A stretch of 64,000 nucleotides of DNA from Phoronis australis (GCA_002633005.1 NMRA01000146.1:555981-619980), one strand, 5' to 3'. Positions 10,891 to 23,598 are shown, counted from the first letter of the stretch. Notes: a model not told the origin generated them from the letters alone. A program made the numbers and translations.

Positions 10891-11100
10891 GGCGGGTGAA
10901 AACTGTGCTGCTGAAATTTGCTGTAAAATACTATTTGTGCCGAAGACCATTGAGGAGAGGATGGAGATTCTGCTGGTGCTAAAAACTGTGTGAGTGCATG
11001 GTTAAAAGAAGTTATTTCAGTGTATTACCCTGTGCACATTTACACCGGACATTAAACGTATCTGGGGTGCCTTACGTAACTGTAACAACCATTGTGAACA

Positions 11101-11831
11101 ATGCCGACCATTGGTGCAAAACTAAAAACTCCAACGAACCGTCTCAACCTGCGCAGTGCCAGCAGTATCGTAGATTACATGCCCCCACAACAGGATATAA
11201 CAAATAGAGAGTTGCTGAACCAGCTGAATGCCAGATTTGATGGCATGGAGAAGGAGATAGGTAAACATCAATTTCAAGAGACGAAGGCTGAAAATGTCAA
11301 ACTCAGGGATTTCATCAAGCTGCTAGAGAGAAAGGTGGACGACCTTGAAAATAGGTCCAGAAGGGACAATAATACTATACGTGGTATGAAGGAGGAGGTC
11401 TACGAGTCATGGGACAAAACTGATGAATTGGTTCAACAAGTGGCTGATGATTTAAGAATAGGCGAGTTGTAAATTGACCGTGCACACCGTCTTGGTAGAA
11501 AACAGCACAACAGAAATCGACCAATAATCGCAAAAATATCGGCGGCAAGCATATCTGCTCTCATGAAGAAGCGCAGAGACCTTCCAAAGGGGGTACACAT
11601 AACTGAAGATTTCTAATGGCGAGTTAGAGTGGCCAGGAAAAATGATACACATTCAAAATGGAGAACAGGATGGAACACGCTAAAATCACATTCGACAAGA
11701 TGATCAACGGTAAAGAAACATACTACTACGACGAAGAACAGATTTTCGAAGGTCAGCTGACAGAGGTATCAACGATGAAGCAGACCCTGATGCAAAATAG
11801 CAATTTCATGAACAGAGCATCGATTTGCATA
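11101..11831 (+). pseudogene. LINE ORF1-like protein, broken
   Basis: A start codon at 11101 opens a frame with MPTIGAKLKTPTNRLN, then a heptad-rich stretch (about residues 60-110, including KLLERKVDDLENRSRRDN) typical of the trimerising coiled coil of LINE ORF1 proteins. A stop follows at about codon 124, after which the same frame continues DRAHRLGRKQHNRNRPII, the RNA-recognition hallmark after the coiled coil (RAHR.G....RPII). A frameshift near 11615 separates a last block with ENRMEHAKITFD and NGKETYYYDEE. The protein would have been an RNA-binding chaperone of the retrotransposon particle. It is inactive because of the stop and the frameshift. Confidence 0.8.
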
Positions 11832-11964
11832 TAGGTCATCTTCTCAAGAAATTGATGAATCATGTGATATAATTGGTTTCATTAAATCATTCCAAAAATC
11901 ACCAACAGAATTTGACACGTATTTCGACAACTATACTGTCCGCTCTGCAATTCGCCCCCTGGTG

Positions 11965-12175
11965 GGAAATTATCAGGAGGCGTCACTGTGTTAGTAAAAA
12001 ATAATTTGCCACAGAATGTAACGCGCGTGAATTATGATTTAATAGATCGTGTCTGTTTACACATAAAAATATGTACCTCATATGTAAGCGTCATATCATT
12101 ATAGGTTTTGTCTACCTGCCTCCAGAGGGCTCTGGTTATAGCCAAGAAAGTGACTTGGAGCAGTTATACATGGAT
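11965..12175 (+). pseudogene. APE endonuclease remnant of the LINE
   Basis: A frame from about 11975 reads GGVTVLVKNNLPQNVTR, then IDRVCLHIK, and after a shift GFVYLPPEGSGY. These match the G-G-x-x-V-x-x, ...C/V-..., and G-x-x-Y-x-P-P segments of LINE apurinic endonucleases (exonuclease/endonuclease/phosphatase fold). Only the middle strands are left; the catalytic N-terminal Asn/Glu segments and the C-terminal SDH segment are missing, so the enzyme cannot work. Confidence 0.6.
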
Positions 12176-12337
12176 AGTGACCTCTGATATTTCAGTAACC
12201 TGTTTGACATTAACAGAACAGAAATTTGCAGTGGAACTTTTGATGACCCAGTTAGATAGACTCTTGATGAGCATGACTCACAGTGTGAGCGTTGTAGGCA
12301 CCCACAGAGTGAGCGTGATGTAAACAGTGCCTTTGAC

Positions 12338-14236
12338 ATGGATGAACTAAATGCCGGTATTAGCGCAGATGAAATATTAAGGGCCATAAAGAAACAAAAG
12401 AATAATAAATCTTCCGGAGAAGATGACATGCCGGCTGAATTTTATAAGTGCTTCCCTGAGGCCCTAGTAGAACTTCTCCACAAACGTTTTAGTAGAATTT
12501 TCACTACCGGCATTATCCATCCCAATGGTCAAAAAGTATCATTGCTCCGTGTTACAAAAAGGAGACAAATTTAATCAAAATAATTACAGAGGGATCTCCG
12601 TTATAGATAGTGTTAATAAAATTTTTACAACTATTCTTTATTCTCGTATAATTGAATGGTCGAATAACCCGGAAGAACAAGCAGCCTTTAGGACTGGGTA
12701 CTCTACAATCGATAACATTTCTAACCTACAGTGTATCATCCAGAAACATGTCACTGAACGGAAGGGGATAGTATACTGTGCATTCCTTGATTTTAGTAGG
12801 GCATTTGATAGTGTAGATATTTCCCGTTTATTGTATGCCCTATTAACCAAAGGTTTGCATGGAAAAATATTTAACATTTTGCGCAGTATGTACGACTCTA
12901 TACAATCGTGTGTTATGGTACATTCCCAGACCACTCTACATTTCAACTGTAAAGTTGATGTCCGGCAAGGATGTGTTTTAAGTCCCTGGCTGTTCTCGGT
13001 GTTTGTTAGCACACTAGTGTCTGATATTAGAGAAAATGTAGGCAGATGTATACGTGTCTCTCCGGGTTGTGAAATAGGTTCTCTGTTTTTTGCTGATGAT
13101 TTAGTGCTGGTGTCGAATACTTTTGCTGGGCTACAGATGACGCTCAATGTCCTCGAAAAGTTTTGTCGAGACTGGAACTTGCAAGATTATTTGGAGAAAA
13201 CGAATGTTGTGGTATTTAAGCGATGGAACATACTTTCAAGTAATGAAAGGTGGGTTTTTGGCGATAAGAATCATACCAAATCGTTCTAGAAGTACCTAGG
13301 AGTCACATTCTCCTGCAGACTTAAATGGACAGAGTGTTGTAGAGTACTTGCAAGCCAAGCTCGAAAAGCAATGAACGTTATTAAAGCCACTCTGTCAAAA
13401 CTTAACTGTATTTCCCATGGAGTGCAGCATGAACTCTTTGACTCTATGATAATGCCCGTATTAACATATGGTGCAGAAATATGAGGAACATCAATGTGTG
13501 AATCTATTGAAAAAGTTCATAATGATTTCTATAAATATGTTCTGACATTGAGTATTAAAACGCCAAATGCTATGGCTCGTCGTGAATGTGGGAGACAGTT
13601 GTAAACCAATTATCTATTGGACAAAATTACTGGATATGGAAGAACATAGGTACCAACTGAAGTGTTATAGTATGCATAGGGAACAAAGTGAAAATGGTAA
13701 TTGTAACTGGGCACACCTTGTCAAAGAAATTTTGTATAGGTACCGCTATGGAGAAGTGTGCTTATTGGGCCCAGGCAGTAGTGCTGAGTTTATAATGGTA
13801 TTCAAACAGAGATTATTGGATTGTGGCGTACAGAAATGGCAACTGGAAATAGAGAGCTCAAATCAATATGAATTTTATAATCTTATTAAACGTGATCTTG
13901 TCAGCGAGCAATATGTGAATTGTTTAAGCACTTATTCATGAAAAACACTTGCGCAATTTCGGTGTTCAGGTCACTCACTTAATATAGAGAAAGGGAGACA
14001 TATGGGTATTCCTAGACATGAGTGAATATGCGGCATATGCTGTCTGGGTGAAATTGAAGATGAGGCTCATTTCATGCGTCGATGCCCTGTTCTTGGAAAC
14101 CTTTGAAGAACTCTTCTTCCAGAGCTTGTCAATGTTAACTATTCTCTTGTTAGGTTATTCCAACAGAAAAAAACATGACAGCATCCATCGCCTCGCATTG
14201 TATATTCAGAAGGCTGTGAAACTGCTATCCGTGTAA
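12338..14236 (+). pseudogene. LINE reverse transcriptase and C-terminal zinc knuckle, broken
   Basis: The first frame (12338-12560) contains KKQKNNKSSGEDDMPAEFYK, the RT-0/1 approach. A frameshift near 12530 leads to KKGDKFNQNNYRGISVIDS, then AFLDFSRAFDSVD (catalytic motif A), VRQGCVLSPWLFSVF (motif B) and LFFADDLVLVS (motif C, FADD). An in-frame TAG at about 13288 interrupts before KYLGVTFSCRLKW (motif E/thumb). After more stops the C-terminus reads CGICCLGEIEDEAHFMRRCP, a C-x2-C...H...C knuckle found at LINE C-termini. All RT motifs are present, so the element was recently enough active to be recognisable, but stops and shifts inactivate it. Confidence 0.9.
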
Positions 14237-14277
14237 ATATTCTGAATATACGTTTAAATTTATGTATTGATGTATGA

Positions 14278-14328
14278 GTAGGCAAAGCCTACGATGTACA
14301 ATTAACATTATTATATTATTATTATTAT
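14278..14328 (+). other. LINE 3' hairpin and ATT microsatellite tail
   Basis: GTAGGC-AAA-GCCTAC (14278-14292) forms a six-pair hairpin just before the end, a common recognition element in LINE 3' UTRs. The element then ends in ACATTATTATATTATTATTATTAT. The tail marks the 3' boundary of the LINE at about 14328. Confidence 0.75.
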
Positions 14329-14718
14329 CCAATGCCCATGGAGTATCACAACTGAGCTGATGACTGGGATTTTGGCAGGAAAAGGTTGGGTACACTTAAA
14401 ATTTATCCGTGGATACATTACGTTAAGTCCGTCACCTTCCCGACATCAATCAAAACACGTGGCCGTGTTAGAATCCACGACAGGACCGGAGGTCTTACAT
14501 GTATCTTCTTTTCTGAATATGGAATTCGAAATCATTTCAATATTTTCTATTCTACTTAAATACGAACTCAATATACATATACATTTATATATGGCGTTGT
14601 ATACATGTATCCTGTGTCAATGACAGAGCTGTTTTGATTATTACGTCCTATTCATGCATCATCAAGATCACCAATTTTAGGCTGACTATTAAAAATAGTA
14701 CCGTAAAAATTCACTCAC

Positions 14719-14958
14719 CGTCAGTCGCCTTGAACGCGCTTGCTTTGAAAAAGTTGGAGGCCGACATGTTTTTAAATGTAATCGGATGTCCCCTGTTGCA
14801 TGCAACGCATTTATATGGGTACCAATTATATTTAGATAACATGACACCCGAGCAGTTTATGTGCAAGCATTCTTCCAAACAGTCGATCTCGCTAGTCACC
14901 ATTACTGTTCGATTACGAGAACAAAACACTTCCATGCCTTTGCCCATGCGTTTTAAAC
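14719..14958 (-). CDS. PAN/apple-like Cys-rich domain exon
   Basis: This is an internal exon of 240 bp (80 codons), acceptor CACACTTTCAG and donor GACG|GTGAGT, phase 1-1. The peptide has five Cys in the arrangement VFC...IDCLEECLHINC...YKCVAC. The central DCLEECL...C stretch is the helix with paired Cys characteristic of PAN/apple domains, though the module is short for a full domain (about 80 residues is normal) and divergent. PAN modules bind proteins or carbohydrates outside the cell. It shares phase and strand with the PAN exons at 25.2 and 26.6 kb. It could instead be another small disulphide-rich module. Confidence 0.6.
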
Positions 14959-15688
14959 CTGAAAGTGTGTCCAAAAGTACAGTTTAAGACTGGAATATCT
15001 CATATTATGTCGCACAACAATTGACAGGGCAACGAGTTCCATAACTGTTCAAAGTAAAGCCGCGGATCTTTGCTAATACTTGTACTCGATCAAGCAAGAG
15101 AGTAAGATGTAGGCTAACCACTTGCATAAAACTGATGTACCTAAGACAAATGTTATATTTAAATTTAAATCAAACTCAAATTTTTGTCAAGACAGTTTCA
15201 AGATAGGGATATTAAGTTTGATTATTTTTACTCAAGTTTAGTCTTAAATTCGAATTTCTTGGAATAGGCCTCTGCTCTCTAAACACCCTTGTCAGGATGA
15301 CCTGTTCCAGACTCTTTCAAAATTAAGCATGTGTTAATATCTTACCTCTTTTGAAACCCATGAGTGAACTAGACCAATTCATTTTTCAAATGTTGGTAAC
15401 ACACCCTGGGCGACATATTTGAAGCCACCTTACAGTTAAGACCCAATAAACAAGGAATAGGGAACATCAAAAATTTCTTTTGAAGTCATTTTACCTTTGT
15501 TAACCAAACTCAGCGGGTTTCAACACCGAGCAGTGTTCTGACGAGAATCTCAATAATAAGAACGTGTTGAGGGTTTATTGGGACTTTATACAGAACTGAG
15601 AGCACGGAAGTGACTTCCACGTGCTCGTTACTCATATTCGTTGACAAAACTATTACTTACTACAATGGGTCTCCATAGCAGACCTATA
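14959..15688. other. No gene seen
   Basis: Intronic or intergenic sequence between the PAN-like exon and the duplicated block; no splice-bounded frames or terminal repeats noticed. Confidence 0.4.
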
Positions 15689-15751
15689 ACAAGCTAAGCC
15701 CCTATGCGAAAAGTCACGTGACACCCGACAAACAAATAAACAAGGCTTGCA

Positions 15752-15818
15752 TTCAGTAAGGCTAGGACCTACGCCAGGATCTAGCTAATATCTAGTCAAA
15801 ATCAGGTTTTCATCTAAA
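15752..15818 (-). mobile_element. Fragment of the CTAGGAC MITE family
   Basis: TTCAGTAAGGCTAGGACCTA...GATCTAGCTAATATCTAG...AAATCAGG matches one half of the element at 38667-38804, read on its complement. It is absent from the equivalent place in the second copy of the block (about 26880), so it was inserted after, or lost before, the duplication. Confidence 0.55.
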
Positions 15819-17212
15819 ATGCAAGGCAATGTCTCATGTAAAGGTGACGACGAAAAAATATGTGTTCGAGGAAACGTATTCCGAGCCAGCAAAAATCCAA
15901 AGAACCCCACATTCACTCGCCAAATGACGAGGCCAATGAAGCGAAATGTTCATATAGACATAGGCATGTACCTTATAGTAGAATTATCTGTACAATGCCA
16001 AAGATCTCATGATCTTTCAAACGAAATCAATGAAGATTCATCGATTTTTTTCTGTCGTCTGCTAAATCTCGATAATGAAAAGGAGGTTACACCTGGTGGG
16101 ACCCCCGGATAAATGTACATCGAGCCCATAGCCATATATACGCATTTATAACCTTATAACGAAATATTTCGATTAAAAAGCTCCGGTTCATAGCTCAAGT
16201 GCACATTCATTTCGCCCTAGCCAAACAGTTAGCTCTGGTAGGTCTAGGGCTGTGTCCAAGTCAAATAAATACATGGAATGAGCCGTAATTGCACCATTAA
16301 GACATTTAAGTTAGGTCTACTTTCTCGTGAACTCCGCATTTTTGATGGTTCATTGCATAAATGTAGCTTTCAATTAATTCTAACTGTAGCATGATCACTA
16401 AGCTGTGGTGTGGTTACAAAAGATGACAGATCGGTGTAGTGGAAAAAATGACTACGTACAAAAATACCACAATTTTTTAAAGCTTCATCAATCTAAATAT
16501 CATGTTTGAACAACTTTAAAATGAGATATCTCTCACTATACAGGAGATTTGTATACTAGAGGCTCTCATCAAAAAGTAATTCAACTGTTTATTTTTTCGT
16601 GACAACAGCTAGAATAAGGCTTTGAATTTCAGTAAACCAGTGCCACTCCCTGTGCCAACCAAATCTCTCACGTTTGGAGAGAAATTCAGTTGAACGCCTG
16701 ACTACAGTCATATGAATAACAAAAATGTATCTTTGCTGCGAAACAAAACGGTGTCATTCAGGTTGAAATAAATGAAACATAATAACAATGTCCTTAAGAA
16801 CAACAATTTCCGTTGATCGACTACCGCTAAACTAGTGCTGAGATTCAGCAGGTGCCGCGATAAAAGCGGCCAGACGAGTGAAATTCCGGAGTCAAAAACT
16901 GAGATAGGCCTATGCTATAGCCACCAAACTGAAAAGTGCGTATCATGGAACAAATATATTTGTGTTTATTATAACGAAGTAATCAAGCAACATTGCCAAG
17001 TTCACCTGTTCGTGTGGCCGTTCACACAGTTTGATCGTGATCGCTCACACTTTTCGACATCACTTTTCGCCGGCATATTATTCTCGAGAAGCACAACGGC
17101 TGTCGGAATAATTAATGCCATATTAACACTGTTTCACAATTCTTATCGCGCAATTTCTTCAGGTATGGACTAAAATTAGTTTTACGTACGACAATATGTT
17201 TTTGTCGGGTAA

Positions 17213-17281
17213 AATGGCGGCTTGGGAACGCAGACGAAGGCGCGTCAAGAATGCTGCGTTGGTCAGTTGAGCCGCCATTCA
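17213..17281. promoter_or_regulatory. Inverted pair of ATGGCGGC motifs
   Basis: AATGGCGGCT at 17213 and AGCCGCCATT at about 17270 are perfect inverses, about 47 bp apart. AA(A)ATGGCGGC is the YY1 core often found at promoters and start sites. In the other copy of the block (28960-29025) both arms are degraded. The pair could be a bidirectional regulatory element or simply a hairpin; the sequence alone does not decide. Confidence 0.3.
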
Positions 17282-17305
17282 TAATCCTGGCGATAGGTCA
17301 TTTTA

Positions 17306-19990
17306 AAAGCAGAGGAGTTAATTCCACAGTGAGATCTTTGTCCACCCATTGATATTTCTAAAGGTTTGCCTCAATTTCGCAGAGCATTTCTTGATATCAC
17401 CGTGGAGCAGTGGAAATTTTCCCATATTATTGCAACAGTAAGGCTGTTGAAACCAATGAGCTCAATATAGAAGAGTTAAAATCACGTCGTTTAGGATGAG
17501 CGGAGTTGTCTGCCATGTTGATGATGATCCATATGAGTCAAGCTGCCTGTGTACTGTGTAATATCTAGGAATCAATATTGGTAACAACACGTAATTTCAA
17601 GAAAAACTCAGAGCTTTTATGTTTGGATCATCAAGTGCAAACTAGGATTTTTAGAAATGCATCCAAGAATATCAATACATACTTGAGCACAGAATTAAAG
17701 AGTCTAAACACTTACATTTAGTTTGTATTAAAGTACAGAAGAAAATATTAACAATAAAATTTGGTTATTTTGAGTATAAATATTAGACCCAGAATCAATG
17801 ATATAACTTTTAGTCTTTCGACTTTTATATATTGAAATTAAAATAAACTGATTTAGCGGCTGAGAATCCGATAGCAGAAACAATTATTCAACTTCATTTG
17901 GTCCCTAGAACACCCACTTAACCCGATTTCTCATGGTCTTTTACTTTGCTTCCTTGTTCGATATGCCTTTAAAAGTTTAGTGACATTCTACGCTCCAAAA
18001 TATCTGTTTATTTTCTAGTAACGAAGAAACATAAAAGTGACTACAATAGTTGTACGTTTTTACAAAATGGACACCAATTCGAAGATTTATTAATAGAGCA
18101 GGAAGGAAGGGGTACCCCAAGAATGCTACACCCCACAATGTTACATTGGGACTGTAGATGGGTTGTTTCTATAATGTTCAAGAAATGGGACAAATGTTAT
18201 GTAGCCTGGTAAGCCATACAAATCTTTAACTGTATTGCTTGAGGAAAACCATCTTGTTTATATTCTGTCCTGCTTATGGTCTTCTGATACAGTACATTAA
18301 TATATTGTTATGTAGGACCGTACGTGTAGAGTTTATGACCACTGAGTTTTGTCATGTTTATTTTGTGACGGAATGTAATCAATATAAATTTACTAATAAC
18401 ATAATTGTGTGCCAATAAATGTCGAATCCAACTGATTACAGGGATTGAATTAGAGTTGGTTGAAATCTGACTTTTGCTGAAGTGGAGTGCATGTACCCGT
18501 ACGATACAGTAACTTTCTATCTGCTGGAAATTTCCCTTTTACGTCAGGGTGTGATTTTACTGCGTGATGGTGATAGTTCGAAATAAATATATTTTGAAAA
18601 AAAAACAAAAATTAATTGTTCACAGGGTTGTTTTTGTGTGAAACTATTGTGTTGTCTTTTTCGTTCTCGGCGGCTATCAGAAAGAAGACTGCTTGTTACT
18701 GCGATTCCGCACATCATGGTCGGATAATGGGGGTACATTACATTGATAGGTGTAAAAACTGATATTGGTAAAAATTAATAATGCAAACGCCTTTTAAATC
18801 TCTAGTTCCGCTTATATACATGTATTTCAGTCGTCGTGTTGATTTACAACATAGTCTATGACACAGCTGTTTGAACTATGAGACCGTGCCGTTTCAAACT
18901 GTACAAACTACCAGATCACCACGCTAAGATAAATTACATGTAGGTACTAGGACAAGTGATACCCGAAAGTTCCTTAGTATAACCTGAAATAGACATTTCC
19001 AATCACCTTTAGGGAAATTTTGTCTGTGCAAATGCATTCTTCTACCTCCGTGTTTGGCCGCCCAAGTATTGGTGTTCACAGGCACACGCGGCTAACCGAT
19101 GTATATTTGCGTTTCTTATCAAATATTACAGGTTATTTTTGGTGTCTTTTGTGCATTCTTGTTTTATTCATTGAAATAATTAATGTTAACTTTTCAGTTT
19201 CTATAATGCTATCGTTTTGCAAAATTTTGCTCCCAACGTTTATTCAAACTGGCCTTTGCCCTTAATTCCGAATATGCACATGAACGTAAACATGTACCGT
19301 TCCATTGGTCAATTATTGCATACAATGACGCGACTTTTAAGTGCACGCATACTGTATGCGCATCGATTTCCATGGTTTTCCATTCAATTTTTTTCTACTT
19401 AGTTTTCAAGTGTTTCACATGAGCTCATGCATCAAATATTTTTGTTGGAATAAATCAAGTGGCTTAGGGTCAAGGAATTTTCATACCCATACTAAAAACT
19501 TTGGGAATGCAGTGATGTAATGGCGCACCAGAGAGCGTCCCTCTTGACCGCAGATCGTCTTGTCGGTTTATAAGCAATTGATAAATAGGTTCTATTCAAT
19601 TAAAACGACGAAACATGTTAATCATTGTATAATACCTCGTAGTATAACGGAAATATTTTCCAAGCTTTATATATTTCAGTGATTTTCTTTTAGACTGAGC
19701 CGGCAAAACCTCTCTGGCCATGGTAGCACTCCGTGAGAATTTCAGCCAAACACTGGGAATTTCGTCTTTGCAACGGCTTATATGATCGTTTAAGCAATGC
19801 GTGGGTCACAGGTTTACTTTGCTTTATGATGTCATTTTTAAGCCTCGTTAGTATTTAAAATTTCAAATTTTATTTTGAAAACTTCCCGGCTTCCATAAGG
19901 CCATCGTGTATTTGTTTACATAACGTTCATCGTCAATGTGGCGGACAGCGTGTCACGCACTGCCTGCCTTGCGTGTATAGGCGCGTAGTC
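17306..19990. other. No gene seen in 2.7 kb
   Basis: AT-rich non-coding sequence. Some short open frames exist, but none has convincing splice sites or protein texture. No terminal repeats were recognised. Confidence 0.4.
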
Positions 19991-21513
19991 TCTATACAGA
20001 CCTAACTCACGCGGCAGACATTAAAATCCTAAAGCAAGGCTCACTGCGATAAATTAGGCGGAAGTTGACACTGCGTGAGTTTAATGGCCGTGTTTCAAGT
20101 CCAACCTGGATATTAAATCTTAAAAATGTCGCTAATTAACCACATAGATGTAGAAAAATACATTAGAGAACAAGCCAATTCACCACAAAGTTGTCTGGTG
20201 AAAGGGTATACGTTTTTTCGTTAAACTACGTTCGAAACATGAAAAGCAACTTAAATATGACCAAACTGCGGCGATCGTGGAGTTACTGATTAGGTATTAT
20301 GCTCAATGCAGGGCTACGTTGTTGACAAAAATGCTTTCTACACGAACCACGTCATCTGCTTGCATTGTTGACGAGTTAAAGATATATTCGACAGTGGTGG
20401 CTTATAGCATTTTGTTGTCATGTGCAATTAGTCACATCTGGTGTAATTTGTTGATCAAGAATATTAACAGCAAGCATAATAGCCTATGTTTTGGTGAGGT
20501 AAGAACTACCAGGACTAACAGTTGATTTGTCATTCATCTGAAAGAATAACTGATGTTATTAAATATATTTTTATCAAAATAAAAAACATGCAAATAAAAC
20601 TTGATTTGACTATTTTATGTTTTTTTTTATTATTTGACTATCAGTTCTGCTTTCTTGGTTTTAATAATTCTTACGTCTATTTCATGTGCAAGGTTCCAAC
20701 TATCAATCTGGACCAATTTGAATTTTGAAATTAAAAGACCTGTTTCGCTCGTCCAAAGCATAATCTCTTTTCAGAGCTCAGTTTCGTTTAACTGGACAGA
20801 GCAAGCATAGTTATGTTTCTTCCGGGGCCTCGTTCATCCGAGGGGAAAGGCGCCTGTAACCTCGGAGAGGGGAATTTTTTCGCCGAGAGTGGGGGAAAAT
20901 CTACCTCCCGATCATCAATAGCACCCCGCCCTGTTGCAATCTCTCATAGGCAGTCTCAAGTAGTAGTTTGTGCTCTTTCAAATTGTCACCTGTGTTATTA
21001 CAGGTGATTTGAATCTCGGAGACCACTTTTCAATCACCAGGGGAATTTCAGGCCTCTTGGAGGGAATATCGGGGGATTTTTCAATACTCTTGAGAGGGAA
21101 ACAGGGCCAATATTCGGCCCCAAAATCGACGAATTGGAAGACCCTGTCCTTTTTATAAAAAAAGCATCATGTTTCAACCCGTAGTTATAAAAATACAGTC
21201 TGGCTAGCCGAGGATTCTCCGGTCGTGGGCATGGTGGTTGGCAACCGAGATGTGACAAAATATGATTTAATTTTTCGAAAACATAAATTTTGCACGAACA
21301 TTTTTTCCTTCGTTGCGGCGGCAAAGACCCAAGACTTCCGACTCTCAACGTCCTTTGTAATTGTAAAACAGACAGTTGAGTGTATGTATTTTTTTCTAGC
21401 TGTTCGAGCAACACGGAATACATACAACCAGTATGCCGATAAGCCATCAGCGCTATCGTAGCGAGCCTAGTTTTGGAACGCGCCTCCTGTCGGCGTGAGT
21501 TAGGTCTATATAT
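19991..21513. mobile_element. Possible 1.5-kb element with ~60-bp imperfect inverted ends
   Basis: The left end (CTATACAGACCTAACTCACG, then ...CCTAAAGCAAGGCTCACTGCGATA) is matched in inverse by the right end (CTATATATAGACCTAACTCA, then ...AAAACTAGGCTCGCTACGATA on the complement). Sixteen bases around AGACCTAACTCACGC are identical. No target duplication or transposase was found. A short hairpin, CACCTGT-GTTATT-ACAGGTG, lies inside at about 20988. Confidence 0.45.
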
Positions 21514-23539
21514 AGCTCATTGGTTGAAACGTTGTTGATAGCAGTAAGATGAAACCTCTAATCACTTCAATGTGGCGCGGCTATTTCGAAAGTCATCTGT
21601 TATTCAGGCAGTGGGCGCTAGTGATCTTTGTTCATATTCCCGCGAGAATGCGGAACGAGTATCTACCACCATATTATTGCTAGGCGTTTGTGAACTGATC
21701 AGTGTGCGTAGCAGGGTTAATTTTTTTGTCTTTTAGACAATATGCCTGCCCGTTTTGCGAGTCAAAACTGCGTCCAGGGTTACGACATATATCCAGAATT
21801 ACTCCCCAAAATTAAAGTCTGAAGTTACAACCAATTGCTGTATGATAGTCACTTTGCTGGGTAAATTTCATTCACGAAGACGATGCTTAATTTATGCAGT
21901 TTTATATGCTTGCCCGTTTTCACAACAAGACTGGAATATTTATTGGGAATGAAATGAATCTTGAAACTCGGGTTGTATCCATACTGTCAACTCTGCTACA
22001 GAAATTGTCTTAAGAATGTCGGAACCAAGAGAAATGTCAGAAACGACAGCCAAACCCTCATATATAATTTCTGTGTGTTACTTGTCTTACCGGAGATTTC
22101 AACAAAGTTACAGTTGAGTCAAACAGTGGCAACAGTCATCAGTTTCTCAACATTCTCTCCATCTCTCCACCTTGGGATAGATAAGATCTAACTCGTGCTC
22201 AGAATTTATACATGTACGACACAGAACATCAAGTAGCAATGACACCATTTCACTCACAACCACAAACAGTAAATACGTAATTCAACGAGAGGTTTGAACA
22301 CAATCTTATTGACTTACATTAGATATTTCAATACGTTCGAAAAGGTAACGTCCTTGTTTACCTTCGAAGTATCATCACAAATCCTAAAAATTTGTAGTCT
22401 CTGGTTCGATCTGGTAACAAAGTGTACAAATATTCTGCTAACAATTAATCGTCAATACAAATGATTACTTTGAATAGAAAATAACCTTTATTGGTGACTG
22501 ATAAGGAGAAACTGCTCAGATAAGCATGATTCCGCTTTCCCCAGAAACAATCTAAACAAGAATGACTTTCTGCGCGTACTTCAAATGGGTAGTAATACTG
22601 TATATCTAGCTTTATGTGGTAAAGCAAACTCATTAAATCGTTTTAACAACGCGTTTTTAGTTTTTGATTTTTAAGTTCGCTAATATAAATAAATTGAATA
22701 CCATAAAATCTCCCTAAACGTACACATCATAACCCAAATAAAAGATTTTTTGAATTTTGAAGACACATTGGTTATTTCCAAATTCGTGTTACGAAAGGAA
22801 GATGTGTGGTCACTTGCAGTGGCATAAGGTAGCAGGCTAGAAGACGAGGGGATTTTGAGCAAGACCTAGGCTATTAATATGAAGCTAGAGATGTGAGTGC
22901 ATACTAGCCTCAAACTCAAGTCCCCTCCCTGAATACCTCAACGCACATATTTCTGAATGGATGTCATACCACTTCAAAATGCTCTGTTCCGAGCATATCG
23001 AAGCTTTGGATAATTTATACGGTCAATAATTATGGCCTCACCCGAGAGTAAGCCGATTCGTGTAGCCGTCGTATTTGCGTTTTGCTGGCACGTAGCCAGG
23101 GGGTTAGGAGGTTTCAATCGAAACCATTTCTCTGGTTCGTAAAACAAAATTATTACGTTTAAATCTCTTGGCTGTTTTTTTAGTGAAAGGTATACGAAAA
23201 ATCATTGAATTCCTTACGATACATCAATGAAATTCCTTTTGAGCCACAAGGGATATATCATGAACTCTTCAAGTTCGCAGTAGGTACATGTAGTTTCATA
23301 TTTGTTAAATAGTAAAACTAACAAAACTAAAACGACGAGCGTCGGTACTAAAATACATTAAAATATCCGATGCGCTCCTTGTCAAGGGTGTGCTACAGAC
23401 TGCTGAGTACATTTAGATGGATCTAATATAAAATGGCACGGAAGACCACATGGCAGACGATCTTTCACGATAACGGAGAGGTCCCCATTGGGGAACATTT
23501 CAACCTCCAAAGCTCTACTACCAGTGACCTCAATGTACT
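21514..23539. other. No gene seen in 2 kb
   Basis: No splice-bounded exon or repeat end recognised. AT-rich, with ordinary short frames. Confidence 0.4.
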
Positions 23540-23598
23540 GCCTCTCACTCTCCCCCTCCCCTCCACTCCACCTCCCCCTCCCATCCCCCATCCCCCGC
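23540..23598 (-). other. G-rich tract with quadruplex potential (minus strand)
   Basis: The plus strand is a C-rich run; the minus strand reads GGGGGATGGGGGATGGGAGG followed by further GGGGGAGG and GGGAGG runs. More than four G-tracts of three or more bases with loops of one to four bases meet the usual G-quadruplex pattern. It lies beside the DIRS-like fragment. Confidence 0.65.

Larger units (their letters stand above)
10900..14328 (+). mobile_element. Decayed APE-type non-LTR retrotransposon (LINE)
   Basis: The order is: an ORF1-like coiled-coil protein (from 11101), a short remnant of an APE endonuclease (about 11965-12175), a reverse transcriptase with a FADD motif (12338-13290), a C-terminal Cys/His knuckle (about 14010-14100), a 3' hairpin (14278-14292) and an ATT-rich tail ending at 14328. 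This is the complete order expected for an L1/Tx1-like or CR1/L2-like LINE. Frameshifts and in-frame stops show it is dead. The endonuclease is heavily deleted. I cannot choose the clade by eye. It lies on the plus strand, opposite to the neighbouring host exons, probably in an intron. Confidence 0.88.
15689..17305. repeat. Duplicated 1.6-kb block, copy 1
   Basis: This is collinear with 26827-29052. Shared anchors in order are AAAAGTCACG...CCCGACAAACAAA, TTCGAGGAAACGTATTCCGAG, CAAATGACGAGGCC, ACGAAATATTTCGATTAA, TCATATGAATAACAAAAAT and AACGCAGACGAA...AAGAATGCTGCG. Identity is roughly three quarters by eye. The two blocks have the same orientation, and each lies just upstream (minus sense) of PAN-like exons, so this may be the duplicated 5' region of a gene. 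A transposon present in two copies is the alternative. No coding frame is conserved across both copies. Confidence 0.82.
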
